Source: Phanerochaete sordida
Lineage: Eukaryota; Basidiomycota; Agaricomycetes; Polyporales; Phanerochaetaceae
Assembly: GCA_019973155.2 (NCBI GenBank)
Contig: BPQB01000130.1
Span: forward strand, 1 to 54,107
Direction: 5' to 3'
Length of the DNA stretch: 54,107 nucleotides
Shown piece by piece: positions 32,202 through 43,434 of the stretch. Within the stretch, counting starts at the first letter, position 1. Each line of letters starts with the position of its first letter. Below the pieces are notes generated by a model. The model was not told the DNA's origin and made no database searches. It saw only the letters and a list, made by a program, of their open reading frames with translations. Position numbers and translations under genes: made by a program.

Positions 32202-35071
32202 ATGGCAGGACACAGTGCGTTAGCAGGAGCGTTCCCAGCGAACGAGCGTATCGTAAGTAACGCACATAACGTACTACCTACAGTACAGTAGCTCACATGT
32301 ACTTGCAGCTATTAAGCAGACACGCAGAGACGAAGCAGCTCCTGATCTCCTCTTGCGAGGACAATTGTTGCACACTGTACACGGCAGGTATTCATACTGC
32401 CGAGCTGGAGCCTCCAGCGAATGGAGTGTACGATGACACGCCGAAGAACCCGCACAAGTTAACCCGCATGCATAAACTTGACGACCAAAGCTTCCACTTC
32501 GCGTTCATGCCGATAGGCGCATACGCTCCCTTCCGCGCCCTACAATTCAGCTACACCAGCCTGCCTATCGTCGCCGAGCCGTTCAACGGTCTTCAATACT
32601 ACTGGTTGGACAAAGACCTCATTCCACTATGGCAAGCCCTGGAGGAAGCTATCGACGTCACTATCTACGACATCTGCCAAGCATGCAACATCAGCGTGCC
32701 GTTGAACTACAACCCTGCCCGAGATTTTCGCCCGAGTCGATATAAATACAACCGTGGACATCGGGACAGCTACAAAGCGCGGCAGGCGGCATACACAGCG
32801 CTTCGCGCGTTCGACGCGAGAATGTGTATGTTGTCGTACGTCTACTTCTATGCCGCGAAACAGGGGTGGGATGCGTTCGAAGCGCTAGGGTCTCTGTCTC
32901 GAATCCCTACTGAGTTCGTGCAAACGATCAAGTCCTCATGGATCTGTAATCCAGACTTTCCACGCGTCGGGGTGTACATCGAGAGCGCGACGCCTGCGTT
33001 AAGTTCCTCAGACATGCAGTGGCGGAAGAATCTTTGGCCTTTCCTGCTTGTCCACGCCTTGCCAATATGGATCGCTTACGACGAGAAGCCGTTCGTAACA
33101 AAAGATTCGTTCTGTCTCGCTTTCCTGCCTACCGACGAAGAAATAGAACGTACCATGGCATCTGCCGCGCCCGGGCTCCCTCAAGATTCAAGAGTACTGG
33201 CGTCCACCGCACCGCCGCCACCGCCCAAGAATCTTTCTGTCTTCGCTTGGCTGCAGAATCGTTTGGCTCAACGCGCTAGGCATCTCGCTCAGGAGTCCGT
33301 AGGACAACGTATAGCTCGTGAGCAGCGCGAAGAAGAGCACCGGAAACACATGATTCCAGGTCGCGCGGGCCCACGCGTCTTTGAATGGGAGTACGACGCG
33401 GAGCTGGACGACTGGCTGCGGGTGTCGATCCCTCGCAGCGACCGCAGCAGGATCGAAGGACTTTGGGAAGAGACACTGGAGTCTATGCGCGCCTACGACG
33501 GCGTACGCAACGAATGGGACGTGTATAGTGGCCTGCACCCATCCGTTGATCCAAAGAATCCATACGCGTTCATCGAGAACGACAACGAGTTCGAGTACGG
33601 CTCCGACGCTGTTGTCGACGACAACGACCTCGACTGGGAGAAAGAACAGCAGCGCATGATCAATCGTGAAGCTAGCCACTTCCACCAACAGCGCACAACA
33701 CGCAGCCGCTCCCCACAACGCCGCACGGACGGACAGTCAAATGGTCGGTCTCGGACTCCACCGCGAACGCCAGTCAGCGACCGAGTAGCCCAGCACCTGC
33801 TCGCAGCGACACAGCTTCCTGCCGCTGCTGCAGACACAGCATGGACTCTCGAAGACGCAGAGATGGTGGCTAGAGATCGTTACGCTGTCCCTTTCCAGTC
33901 CGGCTGGGACACATCTCCAACAATCACTCCCCTCACCCCAGATCACGTATGGGTTCTCAATGTCATTCGTATCACCAGCGCGCCAAACCAGACCGTGCGC
34001 CAGCAGTTCATAGACAATCTGAGCAACTGCGTCCACAACATTGTCGAAAGAAACGCGCCGCCGTCCACGCACGCAGACTTCGGCATCGGCAGCCTGCTGC
34101 ACGAGCGGTACAAGTGGAGGGCCACACCAATTCCTCTCGACAAATGGGTTAAGCCGACATCAATGCGTCTCACTGCCCCTCGCGAACAGACCCCTCGCGG
34201 CCAGGAACCAAGCATCGCCGGCGACCAGCCGTATCTCGTTGAGCACATCGACAGCTCCCACGCCAACACAAGCTGGCGTCTCGTGTTGTTCGGTGCGGCG
34301 GACACCTCCCACGCCATTCGAGCAGCTGCAAACGAGAACATCGAAGAGAAGCTTCAGCTTGCAGCACGGCTGGCTTCCATCGGGATACCTTTCCGTACGC
34401 TTGCCAAACGGGACGCTAAAAGCGTTCTCCTCGAGCGTGCCGGAGAGCGTCGAATCGGCCTGGGCTACCAAAATCCCAACTACGTTTTCACCGGGGCGGA
34501 TTACGCTCGCTACGAGCGCCGCCGAGACGTACTGCTGGCTATGACTCAGGGTCGCGAAGCCGGGCTTGCAGGCGGTATTCTGGCGCGTTTGGCAGCATCC
34601 ACAGTGTACATAGAAGACATATTGCAAGGCCCCTCGTTCACGGCAGCCACGGCCACGTTCGCTATCCTTGACGACGAGGAGTACGTCGACGATACCCTCA
34701 CTGAGAACGAGGTAGACGTAATATGCGGAGTTACGCGTATTTTTACTCGTATGTTACAACCATTCATTAAACAGGCCTACACTAACCACGCAATGCTGCT
34801 AGATTGGAGCGAGCACTCGAACGTCAAGATCGTGTCCTGGTGGCCCACGCCAAAGCTGTGGAAACGGTCTGGTCAAGATGTCGGCTACTGGACGGCTCAG
34901 AACGAAACCTGGTTCCAGAACAGGCTCACTGACATACGCGCAGGAAAAGCGAAGCCACTCACCGCTGCTGCCTGGAAGTCGACCCTCAAGTTCTTCAAGG
35001 ACACTCCGCACTTCGAACGGAACCTCGCACACTTCAGTCGACAGGTATTGCAAAGCAGGGAGTCGAGCTGA
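32202..35071 (+). CDS. X1: 919-aa lineage-restricted protein with RS-rich linker
   Basis: Exons 32202-32252, 32309-34748 and 34803-35071 join in phase. The start MAGHSALAGAFPANERI parallels MQTSVLGQFPPNERK of X2, including the intron position, which supports this ATG. The first 330 residues form a dense, probably helical domain (WQALEEAIDVTIYDICQAC, DFRPSRYKYNRGHRDSYKA, FDARMCMLSYVYFYAAKQG). A proline-rich hinge, a block WEYDAELDDWLRVSIPRSDR, an acidic stretch, and an arginine-serine segment near residue 470 (TTRSRSPQRR, RSRTPPRTP) follow. The second half has PDHVWVLNVIRITSAPNQ, RRIGLGYQNPNYVF and SWWPTPKLWKRSGQDVGYW. No known family was recognised. The RS-like linker would suit a nuclear, RNA-linked role, but that is inference. 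X2 is a tandem paralogue. Confidence 0.82.
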
Positions 35072-35324
35072 GAGAACGGGAAAGCAAGCAGTTTACGTAC
35101 AATATATCGCGTTGTGGCATGTATCATAACATCTGTAAGACTGTATGGAAAGACTTCTTGTACTGCAGTTGCGTTTACTGTACTTCTATGACTGCAAAGG
35201 CGGGCACAACTCACAGGCCCCTAAAACTGTCTTTCAGAAGCCTGTGACACTGGGCCACACAAACCATGGTCGCTGTGTGTCCAAGTCAACCTTCAGCCTG
35301 CCTGTGGCGATAATTTTGAGGACC

Positions 35325-35496
35325 TTGACGTAGGTTGACGTAGGAGGAGTAGCAGCCAATATGAGCGGTAAAACCGCTCACAATGACGGTCGGGGTGGCG
35401 GAAAGCGGCGGGACCGATGGGCGGTAGGAGAGGGAGGGCGGAACCCACGACGAGAAGGGCAGACGCTGAGAGGTCGCGTCGCTAATGAGTCACGTG
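35325..35496 (-). repeat. Inverted leader repeat, arm 1
   Basis: Reverse complement of arm 2 over about 170 bp with only a few substitutions and one 17-bp gap. It includes a GTCACGTG box, the AGCGTCTG block and one hairpin, so it is a complete leader module facing left, towards the 3' end of X1. No minus-strand coding region follows it. Confidence 0.9.
35361..35381 (-). repeat. GGTTTTACC hairpin, copy 12 (arm 1)
   Basis: Minus-strand arms GTGAGCGGT and ACCGCTCAT around TTT: nine pairs, the outermost G-U. Identical to copy 13 by inverted duplication. Confidence 0.85.
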
Positions 35497-35541
35497 TAAG
35501 ACGCGTCTCGCGTCTATGACGTCACGACTCTTCGACCTTGG

Positions 35542-35730
35542 CACGTGACTCATCAGCCACGCGACCCATACGCGCCCACCCCCTCTCAGCGTCTGCCCTT
35601 CCCGTCGCGGGTTCCGCCCTCCCTCTCCTACCGCCCATCGGTCCCGCCGCTTTCCGCCACCCCGACCGTCATTGTGAGCGGTTTTACCGCTCATATTGGC
35701 TGCTACTCCTCCTACGTCAACCTACGTCAA
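35542..35730 (+). repeat. Inverted leader repeat, arm 2 (X2 promoter/leader)
   Basis: Starts with CACGTGACTCATCAGCCACG, continues through CTCTCAGCGTCTG and a pyrimidine-rich stretch to the first X2 hairpin, and ends with a duplicated CCTACGTCAA. The 45-bp spacer to arm 1 contains TGACGTCA. Near identity of the arms implies a recent copy or gene conversion. Confidence 0.9.
35674..35694 (+). repeat. GGTTTTACC hairpin, copy 13 (X2 leader)
   Basis: Arms GTGAGCGGT and ACCGCTCAT around TTT: nine pairs, the outermost G-U. Confidence 0.9.
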
Positions 35731-35809
35731 GCGCGTAAACCCAACGACCGCCTACTTCCATCTCGGTGTGGTTCGGACGCCGCCGCATCCTGCCCGGTTT
35801 CTAGTCGTT

Positions 35810-35830
35810 GCGAGCGGTTTTACTGCTCGT
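35810..35830 (+). repeat. GGTTTTACT hairpin, copy 14 (X2 leader)
   Basis: Arms GCGAGCGGT and ACTGCTCGT around TTT: nine pairs, two of them G-U. 115 nt after copy 13 and followed by ATCGCTC, as in the second X1 hairpin. Confidence 0.88.
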
Positions 35831-36058
35831 ATCGCTCAAGAGGAAACGGAGCCGCCCCATACGCGTCACGCGTCGCCAACTCTCAGCACAGCACGTCGTT
35901 CTTGAACCGACGACCGCTGTCTACGCCACCCACATTCCGAATTACATCCGCGTGAAACCCAGGCGACGTGAACGATATTCTATCATACAATCTGTACGTA
36001 TGTAAGTTGCATATACCAACAGAGGGCACTGACAAACTCCCTCCAGAAGCCCAACGAC

Positions 36059-38830
36059 ATGCAAACCTCAGTCTTAGGACAGTTCCCGCCAAACGAGCGA
36101 AAGGTCAGTACCTCATACTCGCATTACAGTAGCGTGTAAGCTAATTTCGATACTAGCTGTTGAGCAAGTACGCAGACAGTAAACGAATCGTCGCGAACGT
36201 CATACTAGATGATGGCCACCCTCTTGACTACTCCTGCGGAATTCACGTGAACGAGGAAGAGCCACCCGTCAATGGCAGGTACTACGACACGCCAAGAAAC
36301 CCTCATCATCTCACCAAGATCCATCGACTCGACGACCAGACATTCCACTTTGCGTTCATGCCAGTCCAGACGTACCCCGCGTTTCCCGCGCTGCGCTACA
36401 CGTACACCTCGCTGCCGATCGTGAAAAAACCATTCAACGGCCGCGAGTACTACTGGCTAAAGAAGTCCGTCATCGAGTGCTGGATGGCGCTGGAAGCGGC
36501 CATCGACATCATCATCCATGACATTTGCAAGGCCTGCGACATCGGCATGCCGCTACAGTACAACCCCGCAGTCGACTTCAGGCCCAGCCGATACAAATAC
36601 TTTCAGGGGCACCGTGATGCCTACCGCGCACGTCAAGCAGCATTCACAGCACTTCGTGCATTCGACGCAAGACTATGCATGCTGTCCTACGTCTATTTCT
36701 ACGCTGCACGGCAAGGCAGCGACGCGTTTACGCGACTCGGACCAGACAGCCGAATCCCGGACGAATATGCGCAGGCTGTCAAGGCATCTTGGGTCTGCAA
36801 CCCCAATGTTCCTCGCGTTGGCGTATTTATCGACTCTTTAACACCCTCTACATCTGCAAACAACATGCAGTGGCGAAAGTATCTCTGGCCGCTCCTGCTC
36901 GTCGACAGCCTGCCAATCTGGATCTACTGCGGCGTATATCCATGGGCCTCCTCAGAACCGATCCTAGGAGCACTCATGCCAAGCAAAGAAGAGCTCGATG
37001 GCCCTCCTATACCTCCGCCGCCTCCGAAGCATCCATCAGTGTTTGAATGGCTCCAGAAACGCGCGGCGCAACGCGCCAAGTACCTCGCGACTGAGGACTG
37101 GGCGCAGCGCACGGCTCGCCGTGCTCGTGAGAAGGAGCAGGAGAAGCATCCCTTGCCAGGCCGTGGAGGGCCTAGGGTGTTCGAGTGGGAGTACGACCCG
37201 GCGACAGACAGCTGGTTGCGAGACAGCATCCCTCGAAGTGACCGTAGTCGACTGGAGGATCTCTGGGAGCAGTCGACTCCTTCTATGCAAGTATACAACG
37301 GCGTAAACAACGAATGGGACGTGTTTCGTGGGCTGCATCCGTATGTCGAGCCTGAGAACCCCTACGCTGCGTTCGATGACGAAGAGTACGTGTTCGGCGA
37401 CGGCGACATCGTCGACAACGAGAACGCCGATTGGCAACAGTCTCACCAGAGCACCATCAACCGCGAGGCGTCGTTCTTCAGGGAACAGCGGAGGGAACGA
37501 AGCCGCTCGCCACGGCGAGGTCCGCGCCCTCGACAACTTTCTCCGCCGCGAACACCCATCAGCGATCGTGTACAGCAGCACCTACTCCCGGCGACTCGTC
37601 TCCCTTCTACCGTAATAGACGAACGTCGAGACCTCGAAGAGGCAGAGCACGTGGGGAGGGACCGCTATGCTATCGCCTTCCCGCCCGACTGGGACTCCAG
37701 CGAGATCGTCAAGAAATTCACGCCGGATCACGTATGGGTGCTCAATGTCGTCCGTCTCACCAGTACGGAAGACCAAATCATCCGTCAACGCTTCCTAGAC
37801 AACCTCGCCAACTGCGTTCACAACCTTGTCTCGGGGCATGAGCCTCCCTGCACACACGCCAACTTCACCACCGGCAGCCTGTTGGACAAGAAGTATAATT
37901 GGCGAGCAACACCCATTGCACCTGATGGCTGGAAGAGACCGACGTCGATGCGTCTCGCGACTGCTCGCCCGGACAAGACAGACATGGATGAGGAGCGACC
38001 ATATGTCTTGCAGCACATGCACGCACCTAACGCGGACGACGGCTGGCACCTGGTCACGTTTGGAACGTCAGACACTGCGCATGCCATTCGGATGGCTGCA
38101 AACCGGAACCTGAACACCCGCGACCAGCTTGTAAGAGGACTAGTATCTGCAGGCCTGCCTTTCCGTACCCTGGCCAAACTGTCGGCTGACAACGTCCTCC
38201 CTGAACGGCATGCGGAACGGCGCATCGGGCTTGGGTACAAGAACCCTGACCACAAGTTCACCGCCCACGACTACGCAATGTACGAACAACGGCGAGACGC
38301 TTTGCTTGCGAACCCCCACGGTCGCGCGGCTGGACTTGCAGGCGGCATCCTTGCACGTTTGGCTACACACGTAGTGGAGGCCCAAGACGTCTTGCAAGGA
38401 CCCTCGTTCACTGCAGGCTGCGACACGTTTGCTGTCATCGACGGCGAGGAGTACATCGACGATGCCCTGTCTGATCACGAGATAGACGTCATCTGTGGGA
38501 CCACGCGCGTATACACTCGTACGTAACAGAATCGCTCCAAAACAATTTTTAAATAATTGATCTGTCTTGCTAGACTGGACCGAGAACTCAAACGTCAAAT
38601 TGATGTCCTGGTGGCCTACGCCAAAGCAATGGAAGCGGTCAGGCCAAGACGTCGGTTACTGGTCAAGTCAGAACGAGCAGTGGTTCCAGAACAGGCTGGC
38701 TGCAATCCGGAAAGGTGAAGCACAGCCCAAGGCTAGCTCAAAATGGAGCTCAGCTCTCAAGTTCTTCAAGGACACTCCAGCGTTCGAGGCTCACTTAGCC
38801 CACTACAGCGGACAAGTATTCACAACGTAG
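36059..38830 (+). CDS. X2: 887-aa paralogue of X1
   Basis: Exons 36059-36103, 36157-38518 and 38574-38830 join in phase at the same positions as in X1. The N-domain is well conserved (WMALEAAIDIIIHDICKAC, DFRPSRYKYFQGHRDAYRA, FDARLCMLSYVYFYAARQG). The block WEYDPATDSWLRDSIPRSDR, an acidic segment and an RS-like linker (RRERSRSPRRGPRPRQLSPP) recur. The C-terminal part keeps PDHVWVLNVVRLTS, RRIGLGYKNPDHKFT and SWWPTPKQWKRSGQDVGYW. Both copies look intact, and conservation is spread over the whole length, which argues for function in both. Linkers vary more than the domains. Unknown function; same leader design as X1. Confidence 0.83.
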
Positions 38831-39394
38831 CACATGAAATATCAATAAATGCCTATATGCTATTGTCACACGTCTATTGTCACACGTCTGTAAAATGTTC
38901 TCATGTACTAGTTTGACTCATCTACCACTGAATTTCAGCGCATTTTCTTGGCAACATACTATACCGATAGAATCAATCTGATGGCAGGGTGACATATAAT
39001 AACGGCTCATGAGAGCAGTAGAGCTGCAAGGGAAACGGTATTCCAGGTTTTTGACCATAGCGCAGTCACAGGTCACAGGGGCCCAAATTCCGCCACTCAC
39101 AGGTTCTGCTAGTTACTGAATACATTCATATTATTGGAGATTTTTGTAAGCTTGAGGCGCCATTCCACTGTCATGTAGAAAAGAGTGAATACATTTTAGT
39201 AATGGTGAGAAATCCCTTGAAACAAAACAGACAGCCCTAAATAATATGCATAAGCCATCAAACACTGCACCAGCTGATGAACAAACATTTACCTGGTCTA
39301 AGCTATGTCATGAGTTACAATGTCTCTATCTGTAGCACACACAGACAGATGTACACACCAGGCCTGGGCTAAAAAACATATGTAAGACTTTGAG
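38831..39394. other. Intergenic between convergent genes, with a 14-bp direct repeat
   Basis: TATTGTCACACGTC is duplicated head to tail at 38861-38888, just after the X2 stop. No gene was seen in the rest. A cluster of CACAGG words at about 39065-39105 is of unknown meaning. Confidence 0.5.
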
Positions 39395-40725
39395 TCAAGA
39401 TATGAGAACAGTAAAGCTAAGCCTACCTCTAAACCGTCCTTTTAATAAGGACTGAACATCTCCCCATCCGTCCAAATTTGATGCGTAGTACCCCACTACA
39501 CACACATGAAGAGTGTCCAGACGAGTGGGGCCTCTAGTCCGAAGAGCTTGAATGACAGGGCTCCAGTCCAATCTTCGGAACAGAAACTTGATCTGATATG
39601 GCCTCATTCGCCCGCAGTGGAAAACCAGCCGAAGTGTTGAAATGGTGGGCAGTAAGCCAGATATAAACGAGGAGTAAAGACCCATGCGGCTGGTTAAAGA
39701 ATGTGGAGGGCCAGCAAGGGGCAAAAACTCCTCCCAAACTATCCCGATGCTTGCATGAGTAAGGAAGGAACATTCTCCCAGCTCCTCTGCCATTGCAGAC
39801 AGAGTAGCCAAAGCTACAAAATCATGTTAAATCATACAAAATTCAACACATATACTGCATACTTACTGGCCAAACGAGATTCAAGCGCACACAAACTGAT
39901 GCTGAACCTTCGCAATGACTGATAGTTGTTGCGAATAAGAGTGCGTATGCTGGTATAATCTTCTTCCATGGTGGGATAAATCAGGAGAGCCTCTGACACA
40001 TTGCGCAAATGTGACATATGTTGGACAAGGTCTGCTGATGGTTGGAGGAGGATTAAGCGAGAATGTCGAACAGGGAGTAGTGCAATGTTGGTCCAAGGGA
40101 GGGGGTCTCCATGAGGGGTGCGAATGTCTTGAAATGCAAGGGTTGACAAGTGGTGGAGTGCACAGGGAGGTGTGCCAAATGTAGAACCTAACATCATTCC
40201 CAGTACTCTCCAGCCATATGCTGTACACAATGCCCCCTCCATAGTAAACCGAGTGATAGGAAACCGGAGATGAGGAACAACATGGAGGCCAGGGGCATGC
40301 TGTGAGTGATAGCAGTGATCCAAAGTGACACCTGAAAGGTGAACACTGCGTAGTTTGGGAAGAAGCTGAAGGATGTATTCCAATGTGCAGCTCTTGAGAA
40401 TAGAGTAGGTGGGGACTTGGCCGTATTCAGTCTTCCTGTTACCAACGAAGTTGACGTGTTTGATCACATGAGCGAAGTGGGAATGAGTGGTGCCAGAGAA
40501 CAAAGCTTGATAGAATTGGAATGGGTCAGGAAGAGCTTGCTCTCCTTTAAGGGAAACCATGGCAAAGGCATGTGGAAAGGCAATTTGATAAAAGCGCTTG
40601 CAGACGAGAAGCAACGCTCGAAGAGATTGTCGTTCAGTGTCGTTGAAAGGGTTAAACATATTGAAGACTGTATCAAAGACTTCAGTAGGGAACACATATG
40701 TGAAAAGGTTACCAGTATCAGCCAT
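39395..40725 (-). CDS. F-box-type protein
   Basis: Exon 1 is 40725-39867 and exon 2 starts at 39813, joined in phase across a 52-nt intron. The second frame ends at 39395 or splices once more at about 39425. MADTGNLFTYVFPTEVFDTV then LRALLLVCKRFYQIAFPHAF is an F-box-like N-terminus (P-x-E-hydrophobic, then a C-x-R/F helix). Leucine-rich strands follow (YILQLLPKLRSVHLSGVTL, HLSTLAFQDIRTP, SLRRFSISLCALES). It is a distant relative of the 8-13 kb tandem copies, on the opposite strand. The inferred role is substrate recognition for an SCF ligase. Confidence 0.75.
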
Positions 40726-42345
40726 AGTGTTGAAGAGTGATCAGAGGAAAGCTGGAGGTGGAGGAACAAAGGAAAGATGCAAAACAAGCGCTTCATGCAC
40801 TGACTCGATATTCAGTATAAGCGTCTACCAAGCGCTTATGGAATTTCAAACTATATTCACCTGAGCAGACGCAGAGAATAAATATAGCAAGACGTATGGA
40901 TGAATATGATCGTAAAATCAAGAAGAACATGTTCCGCACTCTATCCATGAGATGTGGCCACATGCGGAAAACAGCATGCATTCCAAGGCGCTTAGTGGGA
41001 CGAAGCGCTTGTACCGAAATACATTAATAGCAAAGATATACATCAAGCTAGTCCAACATGGAGGGAAACACTGTGAACACCAGCAGGCACAGTAGGCAAC
41101 TACCAAAATCCAGACCAAAAGGCTCAGGGGACAAGGCTTAAAAAATCGCTCAAGGTTGAATACAAACTTTGTAATGAATTGAAGCGGAGATTGAACATTG
41201 TGTATTGAAGTAACAAACAAAGTTCCCACGCATAGGGCCAAGGTTCGTGACGGTGCTGAAAAGGTCCCAAAGCTGTCACCCATAAGGACGATTCTTCATT
41301 TCATTCAGAAATCGTAAAAGGTCACTTTTCGCTTTTGCAGGTATGTATCCCCACCAATTCTCCACCAATTCACTTGAAAACCTGCACTCCCCCGTTTTCA
41401 TAGGCTGCGAATCGATCTGAGATACAGCGCCCGCGCCATCCCCAATGGGTGCGCTGCGATCTGGGCGATTTCGTCGAAATCAGCCAAAAAGCGCCCGTGG
41501 GAAACGACCAGATCTGGAGGATCGCATGGGAACGGAGGAGGGGGATGCAAAAGCAAGTATGCAGGGCAGTTTCTACACCCAATGCGATAAGATTCCAGGT
41601 GTGTGCCCCTGAATATTCACACTTTTTTTTGGCAGATCCTCGCAGGTCCCCTACCACTTCCCTGTCACCCCTGGGCCCCCGGATCTCTCGTCTAGCTTCT
41701 GTAAGGGTTAGATAACCTTTTGACATAGCTGGAAAGGACTCAGAACGAGTGGCAAGGGCTGCAGGCCGCTTCCAGGGCCAGAAAAATCGAAATCAAATAT
41801 AATCAATCATTTAGTATATTCCACAGCGGCCCAATTGGGTCCCTGCCTTCCCTCTATACTATACATACATAGTGAACGCTAACCTACATATTCTAGAGGC
41901 CACAGAATGCCAGGGGAGCGAGGGGAAGCAGAAGGAATGGCCCCCAAAAGCGAAATTGATGCCCATGACCGCATTGGGCGCTTCCCGGGCAGGTACCCGG
42001 TTGGCCCGGTCAGGGTCTCCTTTGTGGCGCTGATGAGCTGATGGCGGCACCGGGAGGCCGCACTAAAGCCGCAAAGACTTGGCTCCCCGCCGTTCTTTTG
42101 TGGATAACTCCTCCCCTGTCCATTTTTGGGCTGTCTCCTTTTGGAATATGTCTTTCCGTTAAGCTGCGCAGCTTTACAGAGAGTTTCGAAAATAGGCGCC
42201 CAAAACAGTCCCTTTTAAAAACACACCCCTGTAAATGCCCGGAAAATGCGTTATATTGCCAACTAGGGCTTGTAGCGTTTTTTGCTAAACGATTGATTAG
42301 TATAGTAGGGACGTTTTATAAAAGAGCTACATGGTCTGGTGACCC
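40726..42345. other. Long gene-free stretch
   Basis: Upstream of the F-box gene, AAGCGCTT-like palindromes recur at about 40785, 40821-40837 and 40986-41010. From about 41330 the sequence becomes GC-richer, without a coding frame or recognised element. Short open frames at 41370-41726 have no support. Confidence 0.45.
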
Positions 42346-43223
42346 TTGGTAAGAGAGAAGCACGCTGCCGTACCTTTCTGGTATGATCTCGAATGGAAGA
42401 AGCATAAGAAGGCTATACGACAGGCAAAACGCATCAGCCTCGAGCTGGGCGAGCCGAGCGCAACTACAGACGAGCCCAAGGAGCTTCCATCCGCATATGC
42501 AACAGACGGGAACGGTAAGCGAGTTCCTGACGACCTGCTTGAGGACGCACGAGAAACGGCTCGAACGGTCTTCAAGTCTTTCGATAACGAATATAACCCT
42601 CTCGTCCCCATACAACATCGCGCGGAGCTTCCCCCCAAAAGGTGGAACCGAGATGCCACATTGCGGCAGCGTGCCATTCTGCGCGCGGAGCTCGAGATGA
42701 AGCACCCGTTCATGCGCTTGTGTGCGCAAGGCTGAAAGAGCAAGCGGCTGGCCATTAACCTGTTCCCGAGCTTCCGACAGAGGAACCCAGCACCGCGACC
42801 CCCAGCTCACGAAGACTACACGAGGCAGGCAGGGGCTGACTCTGACAACTCTGGTAGCAGTGACGAAGACGGTGCTAGTGCGCCTCCACGAACCTCTCCC
42901 AAGCGGCGCTCGGACGGGACGGCATCAAGGGTTCCAGCGAAACGGCATCGTGGACAGGCTCAGCCCGATCGTGACGGTCTCGCCAGCACTTCCACATCGG
43001 TACAGCAGCGTTCGGAGATGCTTGTCGAGAACGATCTGTGAGTCTAGCCAGTTCATCTGCGCAGCATACTAATAATTGCCTTGCAGCTATACGATCTTCG
43101 ACGACGAACACGACTCCCCTTCCCATGCTGTACCACCTATGCCTACGCCCTCCATCATTCCTTCGATTCCAGACGCTGCGACCCAGCCTGAGCCGACTGC
43201 GACTGCTCAGCACGACTGTGAAC
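42346..43223 (+). pseudogene. Gene G, 5' part: broken by a stop codon and by a hAT insertion
   Basis: A single frame runs from about 42346 through 43037 and, after a 49-nt intron (43038-43086), to 43223. It is interrupted by TGA at 42733-42735, a CGA-to-TGA type change in a CG context (arginine expected). The 5' end and start codon are not seen. Segments: PFWYDLEWKKHKKAIRQAKR, LPPKRWNRDATLRQRAILRA, then a serine/acidic linker with SPKRRSDG and IFDDEHDSPSHA. The frame stops being host sequence exactly at the hAT target duplication and resumes at 48220. Function unknown. Confidence 0.72.
43216..43223. other. hAT target-site duplication, left (CTGTGAAC)
   Basis: Matches the right copy CCGTGAAC at seven of eight bases; the difference is a C/T transition. 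Eight base pairs is the usual hAT target size. Confidence 0.8.
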
Positions 43224-43239
43224 TAAAGCCTAGAACGAG

Positions 43240-43400
43240 TCGATCCGCAGGTCAACTCGGAGCCGAACTCGCGGGTATATCGCTCCCCAGATTGCCTACC
43301 CAGATCCGCGCGGATCGTTTCCCACGGATCACCCGCACCCGCAGGTCACATACTCACGGGTCACGGTTCTACTTGCGGGTCCCTCGGGCTTGTGTATGCT
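43240..43400. repeat. hAT left subterminal repeats
   Basis: Dense short ACTCGCGGGT, ACCCGCAGGT and CACGGGTCACGG words in both orientations, the typical binding zone for hAT transposases. The right end has the same vocabulary. Confidence 0.7.
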
Positions 43401-43434
43401 GTGGCGGTAGATAACGCAATATATTACTAACTAT

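Larger units (their letters stand above)
35072..36058. other. X1-X2 spacer with inverted leader repeat
   Basis: After the X1 stop, 35072-35324 holds nothing recognised apart from several CACAGGC/GCCTGTG words. Then come the two arms of the inverted repeat, the X2 leader with two hairpins, and a probable 5' UTR intron at 35994-36046. Confidence 0.6.

Noticed and set aside
35205..39105. CACAGGC/GCCTGTG words after X1 and after X2 as terminal repeats of an element
   Set aside because: They are short, not consistently arranged, and no target duplication was found.
41370..41726. Overlapping 88- and 118-codon frames in the long gene-free stretch
   Set aside because: They overlap on opposite strands, show no recognisable motif, and have no plausible splice context.
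42028..42062. CTGATGAG motif, resembling a hammerhead ribozyme core
   Set aside because: The required GAAA side of the core and properly placed stems I and III could not be found nearby.
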